From: Phaeobacter sp. A36a-5a
GTDB lineage: Bacteria > Pseudomonadota > Alphaproteobacteria > Rhodobacterales > Rhodobacteraceae
DNA: 64,000 nt
Direction: 5' to 3'
NCBI RefSeq assembly: GCF_037911135.1
Contig: NZ_JBBLYU010000002.1
Span: 372,001-436,000, forward strand
The translations under genes and the position numbers were made by a program. The notes under the pieces are model-generated. The model saw nothing but the letters and a program-made list of their open reading frames with translations, did not search any database and was not told where the DNA came from. Below are positions 26,370-34,384 of the stretch, one piece after another. Numbering within the stretch: the first letter of the stretch is position 1; each line of letters begins with the position of its first letter.

Positions 26370-26966
26370 TCAGCCCTGTAGCAGGATCGCGGCCAGCGAG
26401 GCCAACAGCAGCGCCGCCATGGTCCAGTTGAATGCCCGCAGCTGGGCGGGCCGGGTCAGCAGCCGTCGCAGTTGCTGACCCAGGATGGTCCAGGTCGAGG
26501 CTGAGAAACAGCCAATCAGCAGATAGGTGCCCGATACCCAGAGGATCGCCGTCACATCGCGGCTGGCTGCATAGAGGGTGATCGCGCCGAGTGCCATTGC
26601 CCAGGCCTTTGGGTTGACCCATTGGAAGGCACAGGCCTGAAGAAAGCTGAGCGGCGTGCCCTGTGCCTCGCCGTCCTGCGGCGGGGCCGCATTGGCGACC
26701 TTCCAGGCCAGCCAGAGCATATAGGCCACCGACAGGGCGGTCATGATCCAGGTGAGTGGCGGGAAGGCGTCGAACAGCTGCATCACGCCAAGGCCCACCG
26801 GCAGGATCATCAGCGGAAAGCCGATCGCCACGCCAAGAAGATGTGGCAGGGTGCGCTGGAAACCGAAATTGGCGCCTGAGGCCATCAACATTAGATTGTT
26901 GGGACCGGGCGTGAAAACAGTGCCGAAGACAAAAGCCGCAAGGGCGAGGAAGAGTTCATAAGTCAT
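26370..26966 (-). CDS. LysE/RhtB-family exporter
   Basis: A 198-aa membrane protein with the signature TPGPNNLMLMASG (about 19-31) and six hydrophobic segments, the standard size for LysE exporters of amino acids or homoserine-type compounds. ATG at 26966. Only 52 bp separate it from the Lrp/AsnC gene at 27019 on the other strand, so both promoters overlap and control of the exporter by that regulator is likely. This repeats the arrangement at 177-1387 with unrelated spacing and sequence. Confidence 0.9.
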   Translation of the reverse strand: MTYELFLALAAFVFGTVFTPGPNNLMLMASGANFGFQRTLPHLLGVAIGFPLMILPVGLGVMQLFDAFPPLTWIMTALSVAYMLWLAWKVANAAPPQDGEAQGTPLSFLQACAFQWVNPKAWAMALGAITLYAASRDVTAILWVSGTYLLIGCFSASTWTILGQQLRRLLTRPAQLRAFNWTMAALLLASLAAILLQG

Positions 26967-27018
26967 GGCGATGAAAATGCAGGGTCTCGGCGTGAATGAA
27001 ATTGCGTTCTCTGCGTGA

Positions 27019-27492
27019 ATGGATCATGTTTTGCAACAAATGGCGAAACTTGATCAGATAAACGACAAGATATTGCGTGAGCTAACCCGGGACGGGCGGA
27101 TCAGCAATCTGGAGCTCGCCGGCCGGGTTGGTCTGTCGCCCTCCGCCTGTCTGCGCCGGGTACAAGAGATGGAGCGCAGCGGTCTCATCACCGGCTACCG
27201 TGCGGTGTTGAACCGTCAGGCGCTGGGCGTGGGGTTTGTCACTTATATCGGCGTTGGCCTTGGCGAACACACCAAGGAGGCGCAGGAGGCCTTTGAGGTT
27301 GCGATGCGACAGGCGCCGGAGGTGGTGGAGTGCCACAATATCACCGGCACCATCGAATATCTGCTGCGGGTCGAATGCGCAGATCTGCCAAGTTACAAGA
27401 AGTTTCACACCGATATTCTGGGCACGTCGCCTTATGTCACTTCGATCACCACCTATGTGGTCATGGGATCACCCAAGGATCTGCGGGCCTAA
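27019..27492 (+). CDS. Lrp/AsnC-family transcriptional regulator
   Basis: A 157-aa regulator with winged helix-turn-helix (about 12-60, LDQINDKILRELTRDGRIS, LAGRVGLSPSACLRRVQEME) and RAM effector domain (about 70-150). ATG at 27019 or 27043 (MAKLDQIN) are both possible; the second is nearer to the family's usual start. Divergent from the LysE exporter, which it probably controls. Followed by a strong hairpin shared with the convergent racemase-like gene. Confidence 0.88.
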   Translation: MDHVLQQMAKLDQINDKILRELTRDGRISNLELAGRVGLSPSACLRRVQEMERSGLITGYRAVLNRQALGVGFVTYIGVGLGEHTKEAQEAFEVAMRQAPEVVECHNITGTIEYLLRVECADLPSYKKFHTDILGTSPYVTSITTYVVMGSPKDLRA

Positions 27493-27493
27493 G

Positions 27494-27530
27494 CGCCGGG
27501 GTGGTGGTATTTTTGAGTATTTGAGGAAAG
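27494..27530. repeat. Roseobacter-type intergenic repeat, copy near lrp
   Basis: Contains CGCCGGGGTGGT (27494-27505), which recurs exactly at 30498-30509, and GAGTATTTGAGGAAAG (27515-27530), which recurs with 14 of 16 matches at 30535-30550. Both copies begin within 20 bases after a stop codon. Confidence 0.6.
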
Positions 27531-27554
27531 GTGACAGGGCTGCTGTCACCTTTC
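27526..27554. terminator. Bidirectional terminator of lrp and the racemase-like gene
   Basis: GAAAGGTGACAG-ggctg-CTGTCACCTTTC, a perfect 12-bp stem in the convergent gap. It overlaps the last codons of the minus-strand gene (stop at 27546). Confidence 0.75.
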
Positions 27555-28151
27555 GGCCAGGGTGGCGCGCATGGCGATGGCAGGGGAGGCCAGTACGGGG
27601 ATCTCCGTTTTCACGAGATCAGCAGCCCCGGCCATCGAGGCCTGCGCCAGGACCACACAGGCGGTATCAGCCACCAAGGCCAGGCTTGTGCTGATCCAGG
27701 TGGCGATCTCGGTGTGGAACAACTCGCTGTTGCCATTGGTGAAATGAGGCCAGAGGCCGGTCAGCGGCAGGCTGCGGATCTCGGCGGTCTGGCCGTTTTG
27801 GGCGAAGGCGCGTTCGAGCAGCGCAGTGGAGGCCGCGCGGGTGCTGTCCAGGCAGTAGGCGAGCAGCACCGGACCGCCGATCTGGGCGGCGACCTGCATC
27901 ATCGGCCAGTCGAGTCGCGTGGCGCCAGCGGTTTCCGCCAGCTCGCCCAGCGTGGTGCAGGTGCACAGGGCGGGACCGGTGACCTGGCGGATCTCGGCGG
28001 TGACCTCCTCGCGCAGGGTGTCGTCGATGCCATTTTGCGCCCGTTCCAGCCAGTCGGGGCGGACAATGTGGTGCAGTTTTGCCGAGCCGGCCAGCGCCTC
28101 GAAGGTTGCCACATGGACGTCGGCCGTATGGATGAGCGTGAGGTCGGTCAT
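27546..28151 (-). CDS. Asp/Glu racemase-superfamily protein lacking the second cysteine
   Basis: A 201-aa protein of the aspartate/glutamate/hydantoin racemase fold. The first catalytic region is recognisable as ALCTCTTLGELAE (around residue 61-73), but the position where the second cysteine normally stands reads CVVLAQASMAGAA, with Ala-Ser instead of Gly-Cys. One-cysteine members of the superfamily, such as arylmalonate decarboxylase, do non-racemase chemistry, so the reaction here is open. ATG at 28151; 52 bp from the stop of the upstream malyl-CoA lyase gene on the same strand, so probably co-transcribed. It lies close to the dgcN-dgcA-dat genes for D-amino-acid use. Confidence 0.65.
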   Translation of the reverse strand: MTDLTLIHTADVHVATFEALAGSAKLHHIVRPDWLERAQNGIDDTLREEVTAEIRQVTGPALCTCTTLGELAETAGATRLDWPMMQVAAQIGGPVLLAYCLDSTRAASTALLERAFAQNGQTAEIRSLPLTGLWPHFTNGNSELFHTEIATWISTSLALVADTACVVLAQASMAGAADLVKTEIPVLASPAIAMRATLAER

Positions 28152-28203
28152 GATCTGCGCCTGTGGTTGGGCGGGAGCGCGGTTGCGCTCCCGGCTTTCT
28201 GGG

Positions 28204-29166
28204 TCAGCTGTTGCTGGCGATCAGGTCCGATTGGGCGACAATCACCTCGGCCTGTTTGATCGAGGCGATATCGACCAGGCGACCCTTGTAGACGGTGGCG
28301 CCTTCGCCGTTGGCCTTGGCGGTTTCCATTGCGGCAAGGATTTCGCGGGCCTCGGAGACTGCCTCTTGCGACGGGGTGAAGACCTGATTGGCCAGTGCGA
28401 TCTGTTTGGGGTGGATGGCCCATTTCCCGACCATCCCCAGCGTGGCGGAGCGTTTGGCCTGGGCGATATAGCCCTCGTCATCAGAGAAATCTCCGAATGG
28501 ACCGTCCACCGGCAGGATGCCATGGGTGCGACAGGCGGCAACGATGGCGGCCTGCGCCCAGTGCCAGGGATCGGACCAGTGTTTTTCGCCCGCGCGCAGC
28601 ATGTAGTAGTCTTCCTGCGTGCCGCCGATGCCGGTGGTCTGCATGCCCATCGAGGCCGCGAAATCCGCCGCACCCAGCGACATGGCCTGAAGGCGCGGGC
28701 TGCTGGCGGCGATGGCTTCGACATGGGCGATGCCCGCAGCGGATTCGATGATCACCTCAAAGGATACCGGTTTGCTGCGGCCCTTGGCGCGTTCAATGGC
28801 GGTGACCAGCGCGTCGACCGCATAGACGTCTTCAGCGCAGCCCACCTTGGGGATCATGATCTGATCGAGGCGGTCACCGGCCTGTTCCAAAAGATCCACA
28901 ACATCGCGATACCAATAGGGCGTATCCAGCCCGTTGATGCGCACCGACATGTATTTGTTGCCCCAATCGACCGTGTTCAGGGCCTCGATCACATTGGCGC
29001 GGGCGCTGTCCTTGTCGGAGGGGGCTACCGAATCTTCTAGATCGAGGTTGATCACATCCGCTGCCGAGGCCGCCATTTTGGGAAAGAGCTTGGTGTTGGA
29101 GCCGGGGCCGAACAACTGGCAACGGTTGGGGCGGGCCGGGGCGGCGGGTTGGATGCGAAAACTCAT
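28204..29166 (-). CDS. mcl1: L-malyl-CoA/beta-methylmalyl-CoA lyase
   Basis: A 320-aa HpcH/HpaI-family C-C lyase that reversibly splits L-malyl-CoA to acetyl-CoA and glyoxylate and beta-methylmalyl-CoA to propionyl-CoA and glyoxylate, a cytoplasmic step of the ethylmalonyl-CoA pathway for acetate use. The sequence closely follows Rhodobacter Mcl1 as I remember it: MSFRIQPAAPARPNRCQL at the start, INLDLEDSVAP with the metal-binding acids, IMIPKVG, SFEVIIESAAGI (metal Glu) and KWAIHPKQ. A longer frame exists upstream, but ATG at 29166 gives the family's usual N-terminus and length. Leftward transcription with the racemase-like gene behind it. Confidence 0.95.
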   Translation of the reverse strand: MSFRIQPAAPARPNRCQLFGPGSNTKLFPKMAASAADVINLDLEDSVAPSDKDSARANVIEALNTVDWGNKYMSVRINGLDTPYWYRDVVDLLEQAGDRLDQIMIPKVGCAEDVYAVDALVTAIERAKGRSKPVSFEVIIESAAGIAHVEAIAASSPRLQAMSLGAADFAASMGMQTTGIGGTQEDYYMLRAGEKHWSDPWHWAQAAIVAACRTHGILPVDGPFGDFSDDEGYIAQAKRSATLGMVGKWAIHPKQIALANQVFTPSQEAVSEAREILAAMETAKANGEGATVYKGRLVDIASIKQAEVIVAQSDLIASNS

Positions 29167-29481
29167 GCTGGTGACCTTTGGGTAATGAAGTGTCAAATTT
29201 TCCTTCTGTTTTGGTATTAAATTACGATCCGACCTGCAAGGAATTTGTGCAAGCGCAGCATTGCAGATGCAGAAAGCGGCAGCTCTGACGCGTGCCTGCG
29301 GGCGCAACCAAGCAAGGAACGCGCGCATCCTTCGCGAGGATCGAACAATCTTCGTGTAATTCGCGAAAACGTCGAAGAAATCTGCGTTGACCTGCGGATA
29401 TTGCGTGGAATTCGGGAGCCTCTCGCAGAGCGGCTCTCTTACACTCGCGCGGAACTCGACTTTTACTCAGGAGGCCCCGCC
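29167..29481. promoter_or_regulatory. Divergent control region mcl1/dgcN
   Basis: This 315-bp gap must hold the promoters of both mcl1 and dgcN. It shows several TGCA-centred words (TTGTGCAAG, ATTGCAGATGCAG near 29246-29270) close to the mcl1 side, and a hairpin GAGC-CTCT-cgc-AGAG ending in GGCTC at about 29418-29438 in front of dgcN. I cannot assign a regulator. The dgcN ribosome site is CAGGAGG just before the ATG at 29482. Confidence 0.4.
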
Positions 29482-30483
29482 ATGATCGAGACCCCGTATC
29501 TGCTGTTTCTGGGCGACGCGCCCGATATGCTGGCTGCCAAGGTGGCCATCGGTATCCGTGACTGGCGGCCCGACCATGCGGTGGGCCAGATCCGCCTGCC
29601 AGGCTGTGGTGCCGATCTGGGGCTGACCGACATGACGCTGGCAGAGGCCAAGGCCGCCGGTGCCAAGACGCTGGTGATCGGTGTTGCCAACCGGGGCGGC
29701 GTGATCTCTCCGGCGTGGAAAGAGGTGCTGATTGCGGCCCTCGAGATGGGCTATGATCTGGCGTCTGGCCTGCACAACCTGCTGCGCGATGAGGGCGATC
29801 TGGTGGCAGCTGCCCAGACCCATGGCGGCACCCTGCATGATGTGCGCGTGCCCACTGTTGGCTATCCGATCGCCAATGGGGTGAAGCGCAGCGGCAAGCG
29901 CTGTCTGGCGGTTGGCACGGATTGTTCGGTCGGCAAGATGTATACCGCGCTGGCGATGGATGCCGAGATGCAGGAACGCGGGATGAAGTCGTCCTTCCGC
30001 GCGACGGGTCAGACGGGTATTCTGATCACCGGCCAGGGCGTGCCGCTGGATGCCGTGATTGCGGATTTCATGGCCGGTGCCGTCGAGTATCTGACGCCGG
30101 ACAATGAAGACGACCACTGGGATCTGATCGAAGGTCAGGGCTCTTTGTTTCACGTGTCGTATTCCGGGGTGACCATGGCACTGGTGCATGGTGGGCAGCC
30201 GGATGCGCTGATCCTGTGCCATGAGCCGACCCGTGAGCATATGCGTGGCCTGCCGGGATATAAGCTGCCGAGCCTGGAGCAGCTGCGTGATACCGCGCTG
30301 CCGCTGGCGCAGGTTTCCAACCCGGACTGCAAGGTTGTCGGCATTTCCGTCAACACCCAGCATTTGAGCGAGGAAGAGGCGAAATCCTACCTCGCCGAGG
30401 TCGAGGCGCGGATGGGTCTGCCTGCGGTTGACCCCTATCGCCATGGCGCTGGCCGTCTGGTGGACGCGCTGAACGCGGTGTGA
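29482..30483 (+). CDS. dgcN: DUF1611 protein, D-glutamate N-acetyltransferase-like DgcN
   Basis: A 333-aa DUF1611 protein. DgcN of marine Pseudoalteromonas has been reported to acetylate D-glutamate, the first step of a D-glutamate degradation route, with DgcA converting the product to N-acetyl-L-glutamate. The sequence has an N-terminal Rossmann-like part (residues 1-120, GLTDMTLAEAKAAG) and a P-loop-like AVGTDCSVGKMYTAL around 143-157. ATG at 29482 follows CAGGAGG. It is first in a unit with dgcA (174 bp later) and a D-amino-acid aminotransferase. The domain is certain; the exact acyl donor and substrate here are inferred from the neighbours. Confidence 0.85.
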   Translation: MIETPYLLFLGDAPDMLAAKVAIGIRDWRPDHAVGQIRLPGCGADLGLTDMTLAEAKAAGAKTLVIGVANRGGVISPAWKEVLIAALEMGYDLASGLHNLLRDEGDLVAAAQTHGGTLHDVRVPTVGYPIANGVKRSGKRCLAVGTDCSVGKMYTALAMDAEMQERGMKSSFRATGQTGILITGQGVPLDAVIADFMAGAVEYLTPDNEDDHWDLIEGQGSLFHVSYSGVTMALVHGGQPDALILCHEPTREHMRGLPGYKLPSLEQLRDTALPLAQVSNPDCKVVGISVNTQHLSEEEAKSYLAEVEARMGLPAVDPYRHGAGRLVDALNAV

Positions 30484-30497
30484 TCTAACCTTGCTGT

Positions 30498-30550
30498 CGC
30501 CGGGGTGGTCCGACAGGATCGGAGCCTCCGGCGGGAGTATTTCGGGAAAG
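30498..30550. repeat. Roseobacter-type intergenic repeat, copy after dgcN
   Basis: Second copy of the two words described at 27494-27530: CGCCGGGGTGGT (30498-30509) and GAGTATTTCGGGAAAG (30535-30550). It sits between dgcN and dgcA in a 174-bp gap that may also hold a second promoter (TTGACTAAAACC near 30628). Confidence 0.6.
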
Positions 30551-30657
30551 ATGACATCCGGGGCCTGCGTCCTTGCCGGCGCCTTGTCCGGTTGGATCCC
30601 GCGCGGTCGGATTTGACCAAATAGAGATTGACTAAAACCGCAGTGATGGAGACAGCC

Positions 30658-31623
30658 ATGCAGATCAGCGTGACCCCCGATACCTTCAAGCTGGCGCAGG
30701 TCTTTACCATCTCCCGCGGCTCGCGCACCGAGGCCAAGGTGCTGACGGTCCGCATTGAGCAGGATGGTATGACGGGCTGGGGCGAATGTGTGCCCTATGC
30801 GCGCTATGGCGAGACGCTTGAGAGTGTCACTGCCGAGATTGAAGGTCTGCCCGAGACATTTGGTCGTGAAGAGCTGCAATCGCTCCTGCCTGCGGGCGCG
30901 GCGCGCAACGCAGTGGATTGTGCGCTATGGGATCTGGAAGCGAAACGGGCGGGCAAGCGCGTCTGGGAGCTGGCAGGTCTGCCGGAGCCAAAGCCCGAGA
31001 TCACCGCCTATACGCTGTCGCTTGATAGCCCCGAGAACATGCAGGCGCAGGCAGCGAAGAATGCCTATCGTCCGCTTCTGAAGATCAAGCTGGGGACCGC
31101 TGACGATATGGCCCGCCTGGAAGCCGTGCGCGCGGGTGCGCCTGATGCGCGGATCATCGTTGATGCCAATGAGGGGTGGAGCGCGGAGGTCTATGCCGAT
31201 CTTGCCCCGCATCTGGTGCGGCTGGGTGTGGCGCTGGTTGAACAGCCGCTGCCCGCGGGAGAGGATGAGGCCCTGTTAGGGATGGAGCGGCCGGTGCCGG
31301 TCTGCGCCGATGAGAGCTGCCATGACCGTGAGAGCCTTGCTGCGCTTGAAGGGAAATATGATGTCATCAATATCAAGCTGGACAAGACCGGCGGGCTGAC
31401 CGAAGCGCTGAAACTGCGCGAGGCGGCACTGGCGCGGGGCTTTGATGTGATGGTGGGCTGCATGGTGGGATCGTCTCTGGCGATGGCCCCTGCGACACTG
31501 GTGGCGCAGGGTGCGGTGGTCACGGACCTTGACGGGCCGCTGCTTCTGGCCGAAGACCGCGAGGAACCGTTGAATTTCGACGCAGCCGGCGTGCACCCGC
31601 CGAACGCAGCCTTGTGGGGTTAA
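30658..31623 (+). CDS. dgcA: Enolase-superfamily epimerase DgcA (N-acetyl-D-glutamate racemase / dipeptide epimerase)
   Basis: A 321-aa mandelate-racemase/muconate-lactonizing-type enzyme. The capping domain is N-terminal (1-120, with the flexible loop TISRGSRTEAKVL). In the barrel the acid/base lysine pair is in LLKIKLG, metal ligands are Asp in IVDANEGW, Glu in LVEQPLP and Asp in VCADES, and the opposite-face lysine is in NIKLDKTGG. The final DLDGPLLL is typical of dipeptide epimerases. ATG at 30658, shortly after GGAGACAG. The next gene begins 10 bp after its stop. By context it epimerises N-acetyl-D-Glu made by DgcN; an L-Ala-D/L-Glu dipeptide epimerase is the main alternative. Confidence 0.88.
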   Translation: MQISVTPDTFKLAQVFTISRGSRTEAKVLTVRIEQDGMTGWGECVPYARYGETLESVTAEIEGLPETFGREELQSLLPAGAARNAVDCALWDLEAKRAGKRVWELAGLPEPKPEITAYTLSLDSPENMQAQAAKNAYRPLLKIKLGTADDMARLEAVRAGAPDARIIVDANEGWSAEVYADLAPHLVRLGVALVEQPLPAGEDEALLGMERPVPVCADESCHDRESLAALEGKYDVINIKLDKTGGLTEALKLREAALARGFDVMVGCMVGSSLAMAPATLVAQGAVVTDLDGPLLLAEDREEPLNFDAAGVHPPNAALWG

Positions 31624-31633
31624 GGAGACCAAG

Positions 31634-32494
31634 ATGACCCGTACCGTATATGTGAATGGCGAATACCTGCCCGAGACCGAAGCCAAGGTCTCCATTTTTG
31701 ACCGCGGCTTTCTGATGGCGGATGCGGTCTATGAGGTGACGTCGGTTCTGGGCGGCAAGCTGATCGATTTCGAAGGTCACGCCGTGCGTCTGAAGCGCTC
31801 GCTGGATGAGCTGGAGATGGCGGAGCCCTGCTCGAAGGAAGAGCTGCTGGAGATCCACCGCAAGCTGGTTGAACTGAACGGTATCGAGGAAGGCCTGGTC
31901 TATCTGCAGGTCAGCCGTGGCTCGGACGGGGATCGTGATTTTGTGTTCCCCTCTGCCGATACCCAGCCGACGCTGGTGCTGTTTACCCAGAACAAACCCG
32001 GTCTTGCGGACAGCCCGGCAGCCAAGAAAGGCGCCAAGATCATCTCGATCGAGGACATCCGCTGGGGCCGTCGCGACATCAAGACCGTGCAGCTGCTCTA
32101 CCCCTCCATGGGCAAGATGATGGCCAAGAAGGCCGGCGCAGATGACGCCTGGATGATCGAGGATGGTCATGTGACCGAGGGGACGTCGAACAACGCCTAT
32201 TTCGTCAAGGATGGCGTGATCGTCACCCGCCCGCTGTCCAATGACATTCTGCACGGCATCACTCGCAAGGCGGTTCTGCGCATGGCGGAAGAGGCGCAGC
32301 TGAAAGTGGAAGAGCGCCTGTTCACCATCGAGGAAGCCAAGGCGGCGGATGAGGCCTTTACCACCTCGGCTTCTGCTTTCGTGATGCCGGTTGTTGAAAT
32401 TGATGGTGTAGCGCTGGGCGATGGTACGCCGGGCCCGATCGCCAAGCGCCTGCGCGAGATCTATCTGGAAGAAAGCATGAAAGAAGCGATCTGA
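31634..32494 (+). CDS. dat: D-amino-acid aminotransferase (PLP fold IV)
   Basis: A 286-aa class-IV PLP aminotransferase. The landmarks are IFDRGFLMADAVYEV near the start, the Schiff-base lysine in RRDIKTVQLLYPSM (about residue 146) and VTEGTSNNAYFVKDG, which binds the PLP phosphate. The family moves the amino group of D-amino acids to 2-oxoglutarate giving D-glutamate, which would feed DgcN. Start ATG at 31634 with AAGGAGACC ahead, 10 bp after dgcA, so translation is coupled. A branched-chain L-aminotransferase is less likely given the neighbours and the dat-like beginning MTRTVYVNGEYLP. Confidence 0.88.
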   Translation: MTRTVYVNGEYLPETEAKVSIFDRGFLMADAVYEVTSVLGGKLIDFEGHAVRLKRSLDELEMAEPCSKEELLEIHRKLVELNGIEEGLVYLQVSRGSDGDRDFVFPSADTQPTLVLFTQNKPGLADSPAAKKGAKIISIEDIRWGRRDIKTVQLLYPSMGKMMAKKAGADDAWMIEDGHVTEGTSNNAYFVKDGVIVTRPLSNDILHGITRKAVLRMAEEAQLKVEERLFTIEEAKAADEAFTTSASAFVMPVVEIDGVALGDGTPGPIAKRLREIYLEESMKEAI

Positions 32495-32516
32495 TCGCGC
32501 TGTTCTGCGAGACCGG

Positions 32517-32552
32517 AAAAGGCCGCCCCCCGTGATGGAGGGCGGCCTTTTT
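32517..32552 (+). terminator. Intrinsic terminator of the dgcN-dgcA-dat unit
   Basis: AAAAGGCCGCCC and GGGCGGCCTTTT form a perfect 12-bp stem around an 11-base loop, with the final T-run serving as the U-tract. It begins 23 bp after the dat stop. Confidence 0.92.
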
Positions 32553-32574
32553 ATTGGTGGTCTTTCGCGCGTCG

Positions 32575-33249
32575 TTAGAGAAGCGACATCAGCTTGCGGG
32601 CTGCATCCTCGGAGGAGGCCGGGTTCTGTCCGGTGACCAGCTTGCCGTCGATGATGGCAAATTCCGCCCAGTCGTCCTGTTTTTCATACAGGCCGCCATT
32701 GGCTTTCAGCATGTCCTCGACCAGGAAGGGCACCACATCGGTGAGGCCAACGGCCTCTTCCTCGGTGTTGGTGAATCCGGTGACACGCTTGCCCGCCACC
32801 AGCGGTTTGCCATCGGCCCCCTCGGTGTGGCGGAACACGGCCGGGGCGTGGCAGACGGCGCCGACCGGGCGGTCGCTCCGGGCGAACCCTTCGATCAGGC
32901 GGCGGCTGTCGGCGTCTTCGGCCAGATCCCAGAGCGGGCCGTGGCCACCGGGGTAGAAGATCGCATCGAAACCTGCGTCTGTCACCTCGGACAGCACCTT
33001 GGTGTTGGCCAAGGCGCCCTGTGCGGCGGGATCGTCCTTGAACCGGCGGGTGGCTTCGGTCTGGGCGCTGTCATCGTCGCTTTTGGGGTCAAGTGGCGGC
33101 TGGCCGCCCTTGGGCGAGGCCAGCGTGACTTCGGCTCCGGCATCTTTGAACACGTAGTAGGGGGCGGCGAATTCCTCCAGCCAGAAGCCGGTTTTTTCGC
33201 CCGTGTCGCCCAGTTGGTCGTGGGATGTGAGAACCATCAGGATTTTCAT
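32575..33249 (-). CDS. DJ-1/PfpI-family type 1 glutamine amidotransferase-like protein
   Basis: A 224-aa protein close to the Hsp31/HchA group: MKILMVLTSHDQLG at the start, YPGGHGPLWDL in the middle and the nucleophile elbow GAVCHAPAVF with its reactive cysteine. Members act on methylglyoxal or glycated groups, or as stress chaperones. ATG at 33249 follows GGAGACCC; a longer frame begins at 33267. It lies 31 bp after the oxidoreductase gene and is probably co-transcribed with it under the TetR regulator, which fits a reactive-carbonyl detoxification unit. Confidence 0.85.
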   Translation of the reverse strand: MKILMVLTSHDQLGDTGEKTGFWLEEFAAPYYVFKDAGAEVTLASPKGGQPPLDPKSDDDSAQTEATRRFKDDPAAQGALANTKVLSEVTDAGFDAIFYPGGHGPLWDLAEDADSRRLIEGFARSDRPVGAVCHAPAVFRHTEGADGKPLVAGKRVTGFTNTEEEAVGLTDVVPFLVEDMLKANGGLYEKQDDWAEFAIIDGKLVTGQNPASSEDAARKLMSLL

Positions 33250-33279
33250 CTCGGGTCTCCTTTCCATATGAGGTTCAGA

Positions 33280-34311
33280 TCAGTCGGCGAGGTGAATGAC
33301 GCGTTTGCCAAAGGCCTCGCCTCTCAGGAGACCAACGAATGCGGCGGGCGCTTGTTCCAGACCTTCGATCATTTCCTCGCGGTATTTCACTTTGCCGTCC
33401 TGTACCCAGCCGGTCATCTGCTTGGCGAACTCCGGGTAGAGGTGGCCGAAATCGTCAAAGACAATGAAGCCGCGCATGGTGATGCGCTTGCGCAGCAGCT
33501 GGCCCATCAGATAGTTCATCCGGTCGGGGCCTTCGGGCAGGGCGGTGGCATTATACTGGGAGATGAGGCCGCAGAGCGGGATCCGAGCCGAGGGGTTCAA
33601 CAGCGGCATCACCGCATCGAAGACTGCACCGCCGACGTTCTCGAAATAGATGTCGATGCCATCCGGGACCGCCTTGGCGAGATCGTCGGCAAAGCTATCA
33701 GTCTTGTAATCTATGCAGGCATCAAAGCCCAAAGTGTCGACGACATGCTGGCATTTTTCGGCCCCGCCGGCGATGCCGACAACGCGCAAACCGAGGATCT
33801 TGCCGATCTGGCCAACGGTCGCGCCCACGGGTCCGCTGGCGCCTGCGACCACCAGTGTTTCGCCTTCCTTTGGCTGCCCGATCTGGGTGAGACCCGCCCA
33901 GGCGGTGAGACCGGGCATGCCCAGAACACCAAGCGCCCAGGAGGGGTTCTGCGGGGTCTTGCCCATATTGATGGTGAGGGTGCCATCAGACAGTGCATAG
34001 TCCTGCCAGCCGCCGAAGGCGACAACCCAGTCGCCCGGTTCGTACCCTTGAAGGTTGGAGGTCACGACCTGGGCAACGGTGCCGCCCACCATGACCTCTC
34101 CGATTTCGACCGGAGCGGCATAAGACGGGGCGCTGCTCATCCGGCCGCGCATGTAGGGGTCCAGCGACAGGTATTCGTTGCGCAGCAGCATCTGGCCTTC
34201 GCCGGGGGTCGGGATGTCGCTGGTTTCCAGGCGCAGGGTGCTGTCGGTCGGCTCACCCTTGGGGCGCTCTGCGAGGACGAATTTGCGGTTGGTGCTGTCG
34301 GACTGTGGCAT
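33280..34311 (-). CDS. NADP-dependent MDR oxidoreductase (CurA-like)
   Basis: A 343-aa zinc-free medium-chain reductase of the 2-alkenal/curcumin reductase group. Features are LSLDPYMRGRMS (about 50-61), the nucleotide-binding AGASGPVGATVGQIGK in the Rossmann domain (about 150-170) and DIYFENVGG downstream. Such enzymes reduce alpha,beta-unsaturated aldehydes and ketones with NADPH in the cytoplasm. ATG at 34311. An operator-like palindrome for the neighbouring TetR gene lies 30 bp upstream, and the DJ-1-type gene follows, all consistent with an inducible electrophile-defence operon. Confidence 0.9.
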   Translation of the reverse strand: MPQSDSTNRKFVLAERPKGEPTDSTLRLETSDIPTPGEGQMLLRNEYLSLDPYMRGRMSSAPSYAAPVEIGEVMVGGTVAQVVTSNLQGYEPGDWVVAFGGWQDYALSDGTLTINMGKTPQNPSWALGVLGMPGLTAWAGLTQIGQPKEGETLVVAGASGPVGATVGQIGKILGLRVVGIAGGAEKCQHVVDTLGFDACIDYKTDSFADDLAKAVPDGIDIYFENVGGAVFDAVMPLLNPSARIPLCGLISQYNATALPEGPDRMNYLMGQLLRKRITMRGFIVFDDFGHLYPEFAKQMTGWVQDGKVKYREEMIEGLEQAPAAFVGLLRGEAFGKRVIHLAD

Positions 34312-34340
34312 GGGATGGTTCCTCTCTGATGAAGTTGCGA

Positions 34341-34359
34341 ACTAGACCGATCGTCTAGT
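34341..34359. promoter_or_regulatory. TetR operator upstream of the oxidoreductase
   Basis: ACTAGACCGATCGTCTAGT, with CTAGAC/GTCTAG arms. A near-identical 19-mer lies at 34988-35006 upstream of the TetR gene (one base different). Confidence 0.85.
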
Positions 34360-34384
34360 GGTTGGAAAATTTTTTTGGCGCGGA

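Noticed and set aside
29467-30879. A 470-codon open frame opposite dgcN and the start of dgcA
   Set aside because: His/Gln-rich antisense frame crossing an intergenic gap; no domain.
32554-34329. A 591-codon open frame opposite the DJ-1-type and reductase genes
   Set aside because: Antisense shadow; both opposite genes show full family motifs and it spans two of them.
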